DNA of 64,000 nt from Marivita sp030148515 (GTDB lineage: Bacteria > Pseudomonadota > Alphaproteobacteria > Rhodobacterales > Rhodobacteraceae): the NCBI RefSeq assembly GCF_048006345.1, contig NZ_CP180351.1:682001-746000 (forward strand). Direction: 5' to 3'. Position 1 is the stretch's first letter. Every line of letters begins with the position of its first letter. Of this stretch, positions 1 through 8,724 are shown one piece after another. The position numbers and the translations under genes are program-made. Below the pieces are notes generated by a model. The model saw nothing but the letters and a program-made list of their open reading frames with translations. It had not been told where the DNA came from and did no database searches.

Positions 1-768
1 GGGCATCTGGACACGGATGATCTGGAAGACCTGCTGGACGAAAAAGTGCGGCTGGTGTGTTTTCCCCATTGCTCCAATGTGGTTGGCGAGATCAACCCGG
101 TGCTTGAGATCACTGCGCTATGCCACGCGGCGGGCGCGTTTGTCTGTGTCGATGGAGTGAGCTACGCGCCGCACGGCTTTGTCGATGTGGGGAATCTCGG
201 CCCGGACATCTACCTGTTTTCAAGCTACAAGACCTACGGGCCGCATCAGGGCATCATGGTGATCCGGCGCAACCTGGGGCAGTTGTTGCCGAACCAGGGG
301 CATTATTTCAACGCAGGCACGCTTTACAAACGGTTTACGCCTGCGGGGCCGGACCATGCGCAGGTGGCCGCCTGTGCGGGCATGGTGGATTACATGGAGG
401 CCTTGGGGGCGCATCACGGGGTGTCGGTCGGCGGTGTCCATGATTTGATGCGGGCGCATGAGGTGGCGTTGTTGCAGCCGTTGTTGGATGCCGTGAAGGA
501 CCGGAATTCGGTGCGGCTCATCGGCCCCTCCGAGGCCGCCTCGCGCGCGCCCACGGTGGCGCTGGCGCTGAACCGGCCCGGTGAAGAGGTGGCGGCGGAA
601 CTGGCGCAGCACGGGGTGATGTGTGGCGGCGGCGATTTCTATGCGGTCCGTGCGCTCGAGGCGATGGGTGTGGATATGCATAAGGGCGTGCTTCGCCTGA
701 GTTTTGTCCACTACACGTCTGAGGCCGAGGTCACGAAGGCCATCGAGGCTTTGGACGCGGTGCTGTAG
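1..768 (+). CDS. Class V aminotransferase / cysteine desulfurase-like protein (5' end missing)
   Basis: The window edge cuts this gene; the frame is open to base 1, so the N-terminus is missing. What remains is most of a fold-type I PLP enzyme of the class V aminotransferase family. The lysine of SSYKTYGPH (codon at 229-231) is the expected Schiff-base residue, and the DGVSYAPH stretch before it matches the segment that holds the cofactor ring. The C-terminal small domain (LRLSFVHYTSEAEV near the end) is intact. The sequence resembles the 'cysteine desulfurase-like' subgroup, which is not firmly tied to Fe-S assembly. I cannot tell whether the substrate is cysteine or another amino acid. No suf or isc genes follow it. 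Confidence 0.8.
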   Translation, partial: GHLDTDDLEDLLDEKVRLVCFPHCSNVVGEINPVLEITALCHAAGAFVCVDGVSYAPHGFVDVGNLGPDIYLFSSYKTYGPHQGIMVIRRNLGQLLPNQGHYFNAGTLYKRFTPAGPDHAQVAACAGMVDYMEALGAHHGVSVGGVHDLMRAHEVALLQPLLDAVKDRNSVRLIGPSEAASRAPTVALALNRPGEEVAAELAQHGVMCGGGDFYAVRALEAMGVDMHKGVLRLSFVHYTSEAEVTKAIEALDAVL

Positions 769-815
769 GGGGCGCTGCCCCCGTCCGCCAGTGGCGGACT
801 CCCCCGAAGTATTTG
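768..815 (+). terminator. Double hairpin, probable terminator / Rhodobacterales intergenic repeat
   Basis: Two perfect stems sit directly on the aminotransferase stop codon: GGGGGC-gct-GCCCCC at 768-782 and GTCCGCC-agt-GGCGGAC at 783-799. They are followed by tcccccgaagtattt. Paired hairpins ending in a CCCCCGgAGTATTT-like tail occur repeatedly between genes in Rhodobacterales genomes (recalled, not searched). There is no long T-run, so a terminator role is inferred. Confidence 0.5.
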
Positions 816-900
816 GGAACCAGAGAAGTCAGGAGCTGCGTTTGACCTTTGACGCGGCGCGGCTAGGTCGCGCGGAAACAGAATGGCAAGGGGCAGGGCG

Positions 901-2316
901 ATGACATTTCCGACACTTGTGTGGATCCGCAGGGACTTGCGGTTGAGCGATCACGCGGCCTTGGTCGCAGCGGTCAAGCGCGGCGGGCCGGTCATTCCGG
1001 TCTTTCTGCACGATGATCTGGTGGATGGGCTTGGGGCCGCGCCAAAGTGGCGCTTGGGGCTTGGGCTTGAATGCTATGGCGAGGCGTTGGAAGCCAAGGG
1101 CAGCCGGTTGGTCCTGCGGTCAGGGGATGCGCGTGAGGTCATCCCGGCGCTTGCCAAGGAGGTCGGCGCGGGCGCGGTGTTCTGGCAACGGGCGTATGAC
1201 CCGGCGTCGGTCGAGCGGGATACCGATGTGAAGACGGCGCTCAAGGAGGCGGGCGTCGAGGCCAAGAGCTTTGCCGGGCATCTGATGTTTGAGCCTTGGA
1301 CGGTCGAGACCGGGCAGGGAACGTACTACAAGGTCTACACGCCGTTCTGGAAATCGGTGCGGGACCGGTCGGTCGAGGCGCCTTTGTCCGCGCCGTCGTC
1401 GCTGCCTGCGCCCGAAGCTTGGCCCGAGAGTGAGACGCTGGAGGATTGGGCGCTGGGGGCTGGGATGAAGCGCGGGGCGGATGTGGTCCGTCCCTTTGTG
1501 CAATTGGGCGAGCAGGCGGCGCAGTCCCGGCTGGGGGCGTTCATCGCCTCCAAGGTGGCCGATTATGACCGGACACGCGATCTGCCCGGTGTGGACGGCA
1601 CTTCGAACCTGTCGGAGAACCTGGCTTTGGGCGAGATCAGCCCGGCGCAGTGCTGGCATGCGGGGCAGCGCGCAATGCAGGATGGCAAGGCGGGGGCGGA
1701 GACCTTTCTCAAGGAGTTGGTCTGGCGCGAGTTTGCCTATCATCTGATGTGGCACACGCCGCGCATCCTGACTGACAACTGGCGCGAGGAATGGCAGGCG
1801 TTCCCGTGGAACGAGGATGAGCGGAAAGCCGAAGTCAAGGCGTGGAAACAGGGTCGCACGGGAATTCGCTTTGTCGATGCGGCGATGCGCGAGATGTACG
1901 TTTCGGGCCGTATGCACAATCGGGGACGCATGATCGTTGCCAGCTATCTGACCAAGCACCTGATGTGCCATTGGAAGATTGGCCTGCGGTGGTTCGAGGA
2001 CTGCCTGATCGACTGGGATCCGGCGTCGAATGCGATGGGCTGGCAATGGTCGGCGGGGTCCGGGCCGGATGCGACGCCCTATTTCCGGGTGTTCAACCCG
2101 GTGACCCAGTTGGACAAGTTCGACAAGGATCGCGGCTATGTCAGCCGGTGGATCGCGGAAGACTACGGCACGCCGCATGACGATGCTCTGGCCTATTTCG
2201 ATGCAATCCCGAAATCGTGGGGCATGTCGCCTTCAGCCGATTACCCGGAGCCGATCGTTGCGCCGGACGAAGGGCGCAAACGCGCCCTTGCGGCATATGA
2301 AAACCGGGATTTCTGA
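901..2316 (+). CDS. phr: Deoxyribodipyrimidine photolyase (cryptochrome/photolyase family)
   Basis: This 471-residue protein is a full-length photolyase that repairs UV pyrimidine dimers with light, FADH- and an antenna chromophore. The N-terminal alpha/beta antenna domain begins at TLVWIRRDLRLSDHAAL. The C-terminal FAD domain carries SNLSENLALGEISP, the helix FLKELVWREFAYHLMW, and the strongly conserved blocks GRMHNRGRM and DWDPASNAMGWQW. I chose the ATG at 901 over an in-frame start at 883 because family members begin almost directly with the antenna-domain strand. A Cry-like role cannot be excluded by reading, but length and motifs fit a classical photolyase. It is followed by cfa; in R. 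sphaeroides phrA and cfaA are both singlet-oxygen (RpoE/ChrR) targets, although I see no clear RpoE-type promoter here. Confidence 0.93.
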   Translation: MTFPTLVWIRRDLRLSDHAALVAAVKRGGPVIPVFLHDDLVDGLGAAPKWRLGLGLECYGEALEAKGSRLVLRSGDAREVIPALAKEVGAGAVFWQRAYDPASVERDTDVKTALKEAGVEAKSFAGHLMFEPWTVETGQGTYYKVYTPFWKSVRDRSVEAPLSAPSSLPAPEAWPESETLEDWALGAGMKRGADVVRPFVQLGEQAAQSRLGAFIASKVADYDRTRDLPGVDGTSNLSENLALGEISPAQCWHAGQRAMQDGKAGAETFLKELVWREFAYHLMWHTPRILTDNWREEWQAFPWNEDERKAEVKAWKQGRTGIRFVDAAMREMYVSGRMHNRGRMIVASYLTKHLMCHWKIGLRWFEDCLIDWDPASNAMGWQWSAGSGPDATPYFRVFNPVTQLDKFDKDRGYVSRWIAEDYGTPHDDALAYFDAIPKSWGMSPSADYPEPIVAPDEGRKRALAAYENRDF

Positions 2317-2492
2317 TCTTGCGGTTGCTGCTGTGGCGCGCCGTCGTCCAAAATATCGCAAGATGAACAAAATCCGTTACTTAACGTCCGGTATATCTTG
2401 TCTTTGGCGGGGTTGGACTACCTAGGGTTAACACTTGCCTGCCCTGCGCGGCTATGAATAGTGTCACATAACATAGACAGCGGAAGCCCTGC

Positions 2493-3701
2493 ATGATCCT
2501 GACAACGACCGAAAATCAGCCAAATCTGCCGCGCTATTTTGCGCAGGTCTTCGCGATGGCGGACAAGCTGCAAAAGGGACGGATTGATTTCGTCCTTCAG
2601 GACGGGCGGCATTTCCGGGCGGAAGGCAAAGAGCCGGGACCGGTTGCAGAGGTGCATGTTCACAACAACGACCTGTTCGCACGGCTGATCCGGGACGGAG
2701 ATTTGGGGTTCAGCGATGCCTATCTCGAAGGATGGTGGAGCACGCCTGACCTTCAGGCCTTCATGGATTTCGTGCATGGCGACAACAACGATGTCTATGA
2801 CAGCTTTCCGGGCATGAAATTCGTTCGGTGGTACGAACAATTGCGGTTCTGGATGCAGTCGAATTCAAAGCGGCAGGCGAAAAAGAACATCAGTTACCAT
2901 TACGATCTGGGCAACGATTTCTACGCTCTGTGGCTGGACGATACGATGACCTATTCATCGGCCCTGTTTGAAACCGGACAGGAAAGTACCGAAAAGGCGC
3001 AGATCGCCAAGTACAAGAGCATGGTCGACCAGATGGGCGCGCAGCCCGGCGATCATGTGCTTGAGATTGGCTGTGGTTGGGGTGGTTTTGCCGAATATGC
3101 CGCCAAGGAGCGGGGTCTCAAGGTCACCGGCCTGACGATCAGCGAAGAGCAGTACAAGTACGCGGTGGACCGGATTGCCAAGGCGGGTTTGTCCGATCGT
3201 GTGACTTTCAAGTTGCAGGATTACCGCGATGAGAAAGGCCAATACGACGGAATCGCGTCCATCGAGATGTTCGAAGCGGTGGGCCAGAAATACTGGCCGA
3301 CCTATTTCAAATCGGTGAAAAATTGCCTCAAACCCGGCAAACACGCGACATTGCAAATCATTACGGTCGAGGAATCGCGCTGGGAGATTTACAACCGAGG
3401 TGTTGATTTCATTCAGAAATACATCTTCCCCGGTGGCATGCTGCCCAGTCCGGGCGTGTTGCGGCAGGAGATCGAGGCGGCGGGTCTCAAGGTCGCCCAG
3501 TCCATCGAATTCGGCGAAAGCTACAGCCAGACGCTGCGCCGCTGGCATGAGACATTCAATGAAAAATGGGATCAGGTGTCGGCACTCGGTTTTGACGAGC
3601 GGTTCCGCAGAATGTGGAATTTTTATCTCACCTCTTGCGCGGCGACCTTCCATAGCGGAAACTGTGACGTGACCCAGATCACCATCACGAGACCAAGTTA
3701 G
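2493..3701 (+). CDS. cfa: Cyclopropane-fatty-acyl-phospholipid synthase family methyltransferase
   Basis: The 402-residue protein transfers a methyl(ene) group from S-adenosylmethionine to unsaturated membrane lipid acyl chains. The N-terminal lipid-binding region is followed by the SAM motif VLEIGCGWGGFAEYAA (about residues 189-204). The family-typical NISYHYDLGNDFYALWLDD, YSSALF and ASIEMFEAVGQKYWPTYF blocks are also present, the last contributing the bicarbonate-site glutamate in known CFA synthases. The length is normal (380-420). It ends one base before the trgA start, so the two are co-transcribed. The same family includes enzymes making furan or branched fatty acids, so the exact lipid product is not certain. 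Confidence 0.9.
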   Translation: MILTTTENQPNLPRYFAQVFAMADKLQKGRIDFVLQDGRHFRAEGKEPGPVAEVHVHNNDLFARLIRDGDLGFSDAYLEGWWSTPDLQAFMDFVHGDNNDVYDSFPGMKFVRWYEQLRFWMQSNSKRQAKKNISYHYDLGNDFYALWLDDTMTYSSALFETGQESTEKAQIAKYKSMVDQMGAQPGDHVLEIGCGWGGFAEYAAKERGLKVTGLTISEEQYKYAVDRIAKAGLSDRVTFKLQDYRDEKGQYDGIASIEMFEAVGQKYWPTYFKSVKNCLKPGKHATLQIITVEESRWEIYNRGVDFIQKYIFPGGMLPSPGVLRQEIEAAGLKVAQSIEFGESYSQTLRRWHETFNEKWDQVSALGFDERFRRMWNFYLTSCAATFHSGNCDVTQITITRPS

Positions 3702-4142
3702 ATGCCCACCGCCTCCAAAGCCGTCGCAGCACTTTGTCTGGCAGCTTTGGGATACTTGGCGTCCGAAATGTTCAAGACGCTGATGCCGGCCAGCACGTAT
3801 TTCGGCAACTTCTCCACATACAACGCGATCATCGGCGCTTTTGTCGGTTGGATCATCGTGGGAACGCGTGCGGGCCGCGGTACGAAAGACGCCATCGCAA
3901 ACGGACTGACAGGGGTCGCTGCGCTGATCTTCTGGTGCGTTTTCGTGCATGCCTGCCTTGAGATGTTCAACCTGTCGATGAAGCGCCGGTACGACGGCCC
4001 GGTTGAGGCGTTCTCGGCGATTTTTGAGATCGGGATCGAATATGCGGGCCTGCTGATGAACCCGATGATGATCTCGACCCTGCTGATCGGCGCGCTGCTG
4101 ACGGGGTATTTTTCGGAATACGCGGCGCGGAACTGGAAATAG
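3702..4142 (+). CDS. trgA: TrgA family membrane protein (tellurite resistance locus)
   Basis: A 146-residue hydrophobic protein with about four predicted membrane segments. It opens with TASKAVAALCLAALGYLASE and contains the TrgA-like block YFGNFSTYNAIIGAFVGW. In R. sphaeroides trgA and trgB lie next to cysK and contribute to high-level tellurite resistance; here the same order trgA-trgB-cysK is kept, which supports the assignment beyond the sequence match. It starts immediately after the cfa stop. The biochemical role of TrgA is unknown. There are no obvious catalytic residues. Confidence 0.8.
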   Translation: MPTASKAVAALCLAALGYLASEMFKTLMPASTYFGNFSTYNAIIGAFVGWIIVGTRAGRGTKDAIANGLTGVAALIFWCVFVHACLEMFNLSMKRRYDGPVEAFSAIFEIGIEYAGLLMNPMMISTLLIGALLTGYFSEYAARNWK

Positions 4143-4148
4143 AGCGAT

Positions 4149-5285
4149 TTGTCGGCGCTGTTTTTCTACGGCACCTTGTGCCACATTCCCTTGTTGGAAG
4201 CGGTGTTGGGTGTTGGTTCGAACGCGTTGACCAATCGCTTGAAAACTGCGGTGCTGCCTGACCATCATGTGTCCTGGGTCAAGGATCAACCTTATCCGAT
4301 GATCGAAAAAGCGCCGGGGCGGACCGCGAAGGGCGTTCTTTTGGCGGCTGTTACGGAAGATGAAGAGGAGCGCCTAAGGTATTACGAAGGCGCATTTTCT
4401 TACCATCTCAGTGAAGTGTCGATCCTCGTCGACGCGGCCAGCGAAACGGCGCTTTGCTTTTACCCAATGTCCAATGATCAGGTCCGTGGAGCGGATTGGG
4501 TGCTGGCGGATTGGGTGCGCGGCTGGGGTGAAATGGCGGTGGGGGCGGCCCGTGACGTGATGGCCCGTCGTGCGCGCTATGACGCGGAAACGGCTGCAAG
4601 TCTGCGTCCGTTCCTGATGGCGCGTCACTGGTCGCGGATGATGGCGCGCAAGGCGGCGGGACCGACAACGCGCAGGAATACGGCCAAGGCGGGCGATGTC
4701 ACGGTCCATGACCGGGGCGTGGGATATAACGGTTTTTTCGAGCTTGCGGAATTTCGGTTCGATCACCTCCGCTTCGACGGAACCCGCAGTCCACGCGTGA
4801 CGCGCGAAGCGTTTCTGGCCTTCGATGCGGCTTTGGTTCTGCCCTACGATCCGGCGACAGATCACATCTTGCTGATCGAACAATTGCGCTTTGGTCCATT
4901 GTGGCGGGAGGATCCGCAGCCTTGGGTGTTCGAACCGATCGCGGGGTTGGTGGATGCGGGCGAAGACCCGGCCGATACCGCGCGGCGCGAAGCGATGGAG
5001 GAAAGCGGACTGCAGCTTGGCGCTTTGGAGCCGATGGTGCAGGTCTATGCGTCGCCCGGCTATTCCACCGAATTTTTTCATTGCTTTCTGGGGGTTGTCG
5101 ACCTTTCCTCATTTTCCGCTTCGCGCAACGGCTTGGCATCGGAGCATGAAGATATCCGCAGCCATGTGATACCTTTCGATACGGCCATGGCCTTGGTGCA
5201 AAGCGGTGAGATCAACGCCGGGCCGTTGATCATGATGCTGTATTGGCTCGCGGCGGAACGCGACCGATTGCGCGCCTCGGCTTGA
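4149..5285 (+). CDS. trgB: TrgB-like gamma-glutamylcyclotransferase/NUDIX fusion protein
   Basis: A 378-residue two-domain protein. Residues about 1-130 form a gamma-glutamylcyclotransferase (AIG2-like) domain beginning FFYGTLCHIPLLEAVLG. Residues about 210-370 form a NUDIX hydrolase of the ADP-ribose pyrophosphatase type, with a complete Nudix box (GLVDAGE, then DPADTAR, then REAMEESGL). The start is a TTG six bases after trgA; no upstream ATG fits the domain start. The fusion links glutathione-type chemistry (GGCT fold) with nucleotide clean-up, and the TrgB family is tied genetically to tellurite resistance. Which compound each domain acts on is unknown. Confidence 0.82.
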   Translation: MSALFFYGTLCHIPLLEAVLGVGSNALTNRLKTAVLPDHHVSWVKDQPYPMIEKAPGRTAKGVLLAAVTEDEEERLRYYEGAFSYHLSEVSILVDAASETALCFYPMSNDQVRGADWVLADWVRGWGEMAVGAARDVMARRARYDAETAASLRPFLMARHWSRMMARKAAGPTTRRNTAKAGDVTVHDRGVGYNGFFELAEFRFDHLRFDGTRSPRVTREAFLAFDAALVLPYDPATDHILLIEQLRFGPLWREDPQPWVFEPIAGLVDAGEDPADTARREAMEESGLQLGALEPMVQVYASPGYSTEFFHCFLGVVDLSSFSASRNGLASEHEDIRSHVIPFDTAMALVQSGEINAGPLIMMLYWLAAERDRLRASA

Positions 5286-5338
5286 GTTCCTTGGCCTGCG
5301 GGCCTACACCCTGAAGAAACACATCTGACGGGGGCACC

Positions 5339-6373
5339 ATGCGTTTTGCAGGCGAACTGGCCGAAGCAGTCGGCAACACTCCTTTGATCAAGCTGCGCAA
5401 GGCCAGCGAACTGACCGGGTGCACCATTCTGGGCAAGGCCGAGTTCCTCAATCCGGGCCAATCGGTCAAGGATCGCGCGGCGCTGTTCATCATCAAGGAT
5501 GCGATCGCCAAGGGCACACTGAAACCGGGTGGGACCATTGTCGAAGGCACGGCGGGCAATACCGGGATCGGTCTCGCGCTTGTGGGCGCGTCCATGGGGT
5601 TCAAGACGGTGATCGTGATCCCTGAAACGCAGAGCCAGGAAAAGAAGGACATGCTGCGCCTTGCGGGGGCGGAGTTGGTCGAAGTTCCGGCTGCGCCCTA
5701 CAAAAACCCGAACAACTATGTGCGTTATTCCGGCCGTCTGGCCGAAGAGATGGCGCGGCGCAGCAATGAAGGTGTGATCTGGGCCAACCAGTTCGACAAC
5801 GTCGCCAACCGTCAGGCACATATCGAAACCACAGGGCCCGAGATTTGGGCGCAGACCGACGGCAAGGTCGACGGCTTCATTTGTGCCGTGGGGTCTGGTG
5901 GCACTTTGGCAGGTGTGGCCGAGGCATTGCAGCATAAGGGCGTCAAGATCGGTCTGGCCGATCCGATGGGCGCTGCGCTTTATTCCTATTACACCACGGG
6001 CGAATTCAAATCCGAAGGAGGGTCGATCACGGAAGGGATCGGGCAGGGGCGCGTGACGGCGAACCTCGAAGGGTTCAAACCCGACTTCGCCTACCAGATC
6101 CCCGATGAAGAAGCGTTGCCCATCGTGTTCGACCTGCTGGCGGACGAAGGCCTGTGCCTTGGTGGTTCGTCCGGCATCAACATCGCGGGTGCGATGCGGC
6201 TTGCGAAGGATCTGGGACCGGGACACACCATCGTGACGATCCTGTGCGACTACGGCACGCGGTATCAGTCAAAACTCTTCAACCCGGCGTTCCTCAAGGA
6301 AAAAGGGTTACCCGTGCCGGAATGGCTGGATGCCGCGCCACTGGATATTCCCAAGGTCTTCGAAGACGTATGA
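5339..6373 (+). CDS. cysK: Cysteine synthase (O-acetylserine sulfhydrylase)
   Basis: A 344-residue fold-type II PLP enzyme that makes cysteine from O-acetylserine and sulfide. Lys44 in GQSVKDRAA is the Schiff-base lysine. EGTAGNTGIGLA is the substrate/PLP loop, and VGSGGTLAGV binds the PLP phosphate. It is longer than E. coli CysK (323 residues) because of a C-terminal extension after CDYGTRYQSKLFN, common in alphaproteobacterial copies. Position after trgAB matches the R. sphaeroides tellurite locus, where cysteine/thiol supply affects oxyanion reduction. Its TGA overlaps the ATG of the next gene (ATGA), indicating translational coupling. Confidence 0.93.
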   Translation: MRFAGELAEAVGNTPLIKLRKASELTGCTILGKAEFLNPGQSVKDRAALFIIKDAIAKGTLKPGGTIVEGTAGNTGIGLALVGASMGFKTVIVIPETQSQEKKDMLRLAGAELVEVPAAPYKNPNNYVRYSGRLAEEMARRSNEGVIWANQFDNVANRQAHIETTGPEIWAQTDGKVDGFICAVGSGGTLAGVAEALQHKGVKIGLADPMGAALYSYYTTGEFKSEGGSITEGIGQGRVTANLEGFKPDFAYQIPDEEALPIVFDLLADEGLCLGGSSGINIAGAMRLAKDLGPGHTIVTILCDYGTRYQSKLFNPAFLKEKGLPVPEWLDAAPLDIPKVFEDV

Positions 6374-8724
6374 CCCGGCTCTTCGCAGCTTTCCGAGCGG
6401 CGACGTTCCTTTTCCTGTTCGCCGCGTCGACGGTCTGGGCGCAATCCGACCCGATGGATTACGACGCCTGGGAAAAGGTGGCGACCCGCGCTGAAACTGC
6501 GATCGAAGAGGGCGATACCCCGACAGATGGGCTTGAAGCGCTCCGCTCGGAACTGTCGTCCTATCGGGACCGTTTGCTGGGGTTGCAGACTGCGGGCGAT
6601 CCCCGGTTGTCGACGTTGCAATCGCAGCTCGAAGCGTTGGGGCCACCGCCCGAGGACGGTGCCGAGCCCGAAGAGATCTCGGAGCGACGAGAAGAGCTTG
6701 AGCGCCAGATCGCGCAGTTGCAGGCACCGCTTCTACGGGCGCAGGAGGCTTACAGTCGTGCAGACGGCCTGATCACTGCGATCGACGAAACGATCCGCTC
6801 GCGCGAGACGGAACGCCTGTTGCAGCGCGATTTCGGGCCACTTAATCCGCGCCTTTGGGCGCCGGCCATCACAAGCCTCTTCCTGCCTTTCGAGGAAATC
6901 GCCAGCGAAGTCAGGACCAACATGGCCGATGAAGAGAAGCGCAACACGCTTCTCGATGAACTGCCGATGATCCTGCTGCTGATCGGTATCGCCCTGCTTT
7001 TGTTGTTCCGGGCGCCAAAGCTGATCGACAGGCTTGGCGCGTGGTTGCGGGCCAAGACGCGACGCGGCACCGGCGTCTGGAGCACGCTGCTGTCGCTGCT
7101 GCGGCTTTTGCTGCCGACGGGCGGACTGCTGCTGATCGTGCTCGCCGCCACGATTAGCAACATGCTGGGATTACGTGGTACGCAGATCATATTCGTCCTG
7201 CCGTTGATGCTTTTCGTCGTTCTGGTGGCGCGCTGGCTCGCTGCGGAGACCTTTTCGAGCGACGATGACGTCAACACGATCTCGTTGTCGCAGCAGCGAC
7301 GGACCGAAGCACGGTATTACGTCAACTCGCTGTCATGGCTGCTCGCGCTGAACGCGCTCTTTGCCTACCTGATCGAGATCGGGGAATGGGCCGTCGAGAC
7401 GCAGGCGGTTCTGGGTTTCGTTATCCATCTTCTGTGCGGTCTGATCCTGTTCCGCCTTGGGCAAATCCTGCGCCGTGCCGGTCCGCTGGCCGGGGCTGAA
7501 GCGTTGGGCGAGCCGGGGCAGCTGTCCTTCCCGTCGCGGCTTGCAAGGCTGGCGGGGCAGGGCGCGATGCTGGTCGGAGTGATGGGCCCCGTTCTGTCGG
7601 CCATCGGCTATTTCAACATCGCCGTTGCGCTGATCTTTCCCACCATCATCACGCTGGGCCTGTTTGCGTTTCTGTTGATCCTCCAGCGCCTGATCCGTGA
7701 TCTCTATCATCTGTTCACGGGCAAGCCGCTCGACGAAACCCAGAGCCTTTTGCCTGTTGTCTCCGGCAGTGTGCTGGCGCTTGTGGCCCTTCCGGTGCTG
7801 GCGCTGATCTGGGGCGCGCGGGTGGCTGATCTGACGGAAATCTGGGTGCGGTTCCAGGCCGGGTTCTCGTTCGGCGACACGCGGATTTCACCAACGGACT
7901 TCCTGACCTTCGCGATTGTCTTTGCCATTGGCTACATCCTCACCCGGCTGTTGCAGAGCGGGTTGCGGGGATCGGTTCTGCCCAAGACGCGGATCGACAA
8001 GGGTGGGCAAACCGCCATTGTGTCAGGCACCGGGTATCTTGGCATCTTTCTGTCGGTCATCATCGCGATCACGTCTGCGGGTATTGACCTGACGGCCTTG
8101 GCCTTTGTCGCTGGTGCGCTGTCTGTCGGGATTGGTTTCGGCCTGCAGAACATCGTGCAGAACTTCGTTTCAGGGATCATTCTTTTGATCGAACGGCCGA
8201 TTTCCGAAGGCGACTGGATCGAGGTGAACGGCCAGCACGGGACTGTGCGCGACATCTCGGTGCGGTCGACTCGGATCGAGACCTTCGACCGGACCGAGGT
8301 GATCGTGCCCAATGCGGACCTCGTGTCGAACTCGGTCACGAACTACACGCGTGGCAATACGCTGGGTCGGCTGATCGTGGAGGTCGGCGTGGCCTATGGC
8401 ACCGATACCCGCAAGGTCGAGGACATTCTCTACAAGATCGCGCGCAACCACGACATGGTGCTGATGAACCCTGAACCCTTTGTGCATTTCAAAGGTTTCG
8501 GCGCGGATTCGCTTGATTTCGACGTGAGGATGATCCTGCGGGATGTGACCAAGATTCTGGTGGTGCGCACCGAAGTGAACCACCAGATCGTCGAAGCCTT
8601 CAAGAAGGAAGGGATCGAAATTCCCTTTGCGCAGCGCGACATCTGGTTGCGTAATCCAGAAGCCCTGGCAGGTCCGCCGCAAGCGCCGACCCAGTCCAAA
8701 GACCCCGAGGAGCCAACATCTTGA
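6370..8724 (+). CDS. Large mechanosensitive ion channel, MscS family (DUF3772 type)
   Basis: A 784-residue inner-membrane channel predicted to release solutes on hypo-osmotic stress. A signal-like segment (residues 1-24, ending VWAQ) leads into a charged periplasmic helical domain (about 30-175, DUF3772-like, coiled-coil prone). About ten membrane segments follow. The MscS core lies near residue 580 (VAGALSVGIGFGLQNIVQNF, the Gly/Ala-rich pore helix), then the beta domain (ERPISEGDWIEVNGQHGTV) and the C-terminal cytoplasmic domain. I start at the ATG that overlaps the cysK stop, because it gives a signal peptide. An upstream in-frame extension lies inside cysK and is not credible. Confidence 0.9.
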   Translation: MTRLFAAFRAATFLFLFAASTVWAQSDPMDYDAWEKVATRAETAIEEGDTPTDGLEALRSELSSYRDRLLGLQTAGDPRLSTLQSQLEALGPPPEDGAEPEEISERREELERQIAQLQAPLLRAQEAYSRADGLITAIDETIRSRETERLLQRDFGPLNPRLWAPAITSLFLPFEEIASEVRTNMADEEKRNTLLDELPMILLLIGIALLLLFRAPKLIDRLGAWLRAKTRRGTGVWSTLLSLLRLLLPTGGLLLIVLAATISNMLGLRGTQIIFVLPLMLFVVLVARWLAAETFSSDDDVNTISLSQQRRTEARYYVNSLSWLLALNALFAYLIEIGEWAVETQAVLGFVIHLLCGLILFRLGQILRRAGPLAGAEALGEPGQLSFPSRLARLAGQGAMLVGVMGPVLSAIGYFNIAVALIFPTIITLGLFAFLLILQRLIRDLYHLFTGKPLDETQSLLPVVSGSVLALVALPVLALIWGARVADLTEIWVRFQAGFSFGDTRISPTDFLTFAIVFAIGYILTRLLQSGLRGSVLPKTRIDKGGQTAIVSGTGYLGIFLSVIIAITSAGIDLTALAFVAGALSVGIGFGLQNIVQNFVSGIILLIERPISEGDWIEVNGQHGTVRDISVRSTRIETFDRTEVIVPNADLVSNSVTNYTRGNTLGRLIVEVGVAYGTDTRKVEDILYKIARNHDMVLMNPEPFVHFKGFGADSLDFDVRMILRDVTKILVVRTEVNHQIVEAFKKEGIEIPFAQRDIWLRNPEALAGPPQAPTQSKDPEEPTS

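Noticed and set aside
2314..2319. TGATCT as a -35 of an RpoE/ChrR-type promoter upstream of cfa
   Set aside because: No matching -10 at 15-18 bases; a regulon link to singlet oxygen therefore rests on homology only.
6154..6369. Upstream extension of the MscS gene inside cysK
   Set aside because: It overlaps conserved cysK codons; the ATG at 6370 gives a normal signal peptide and stop-start overlap.
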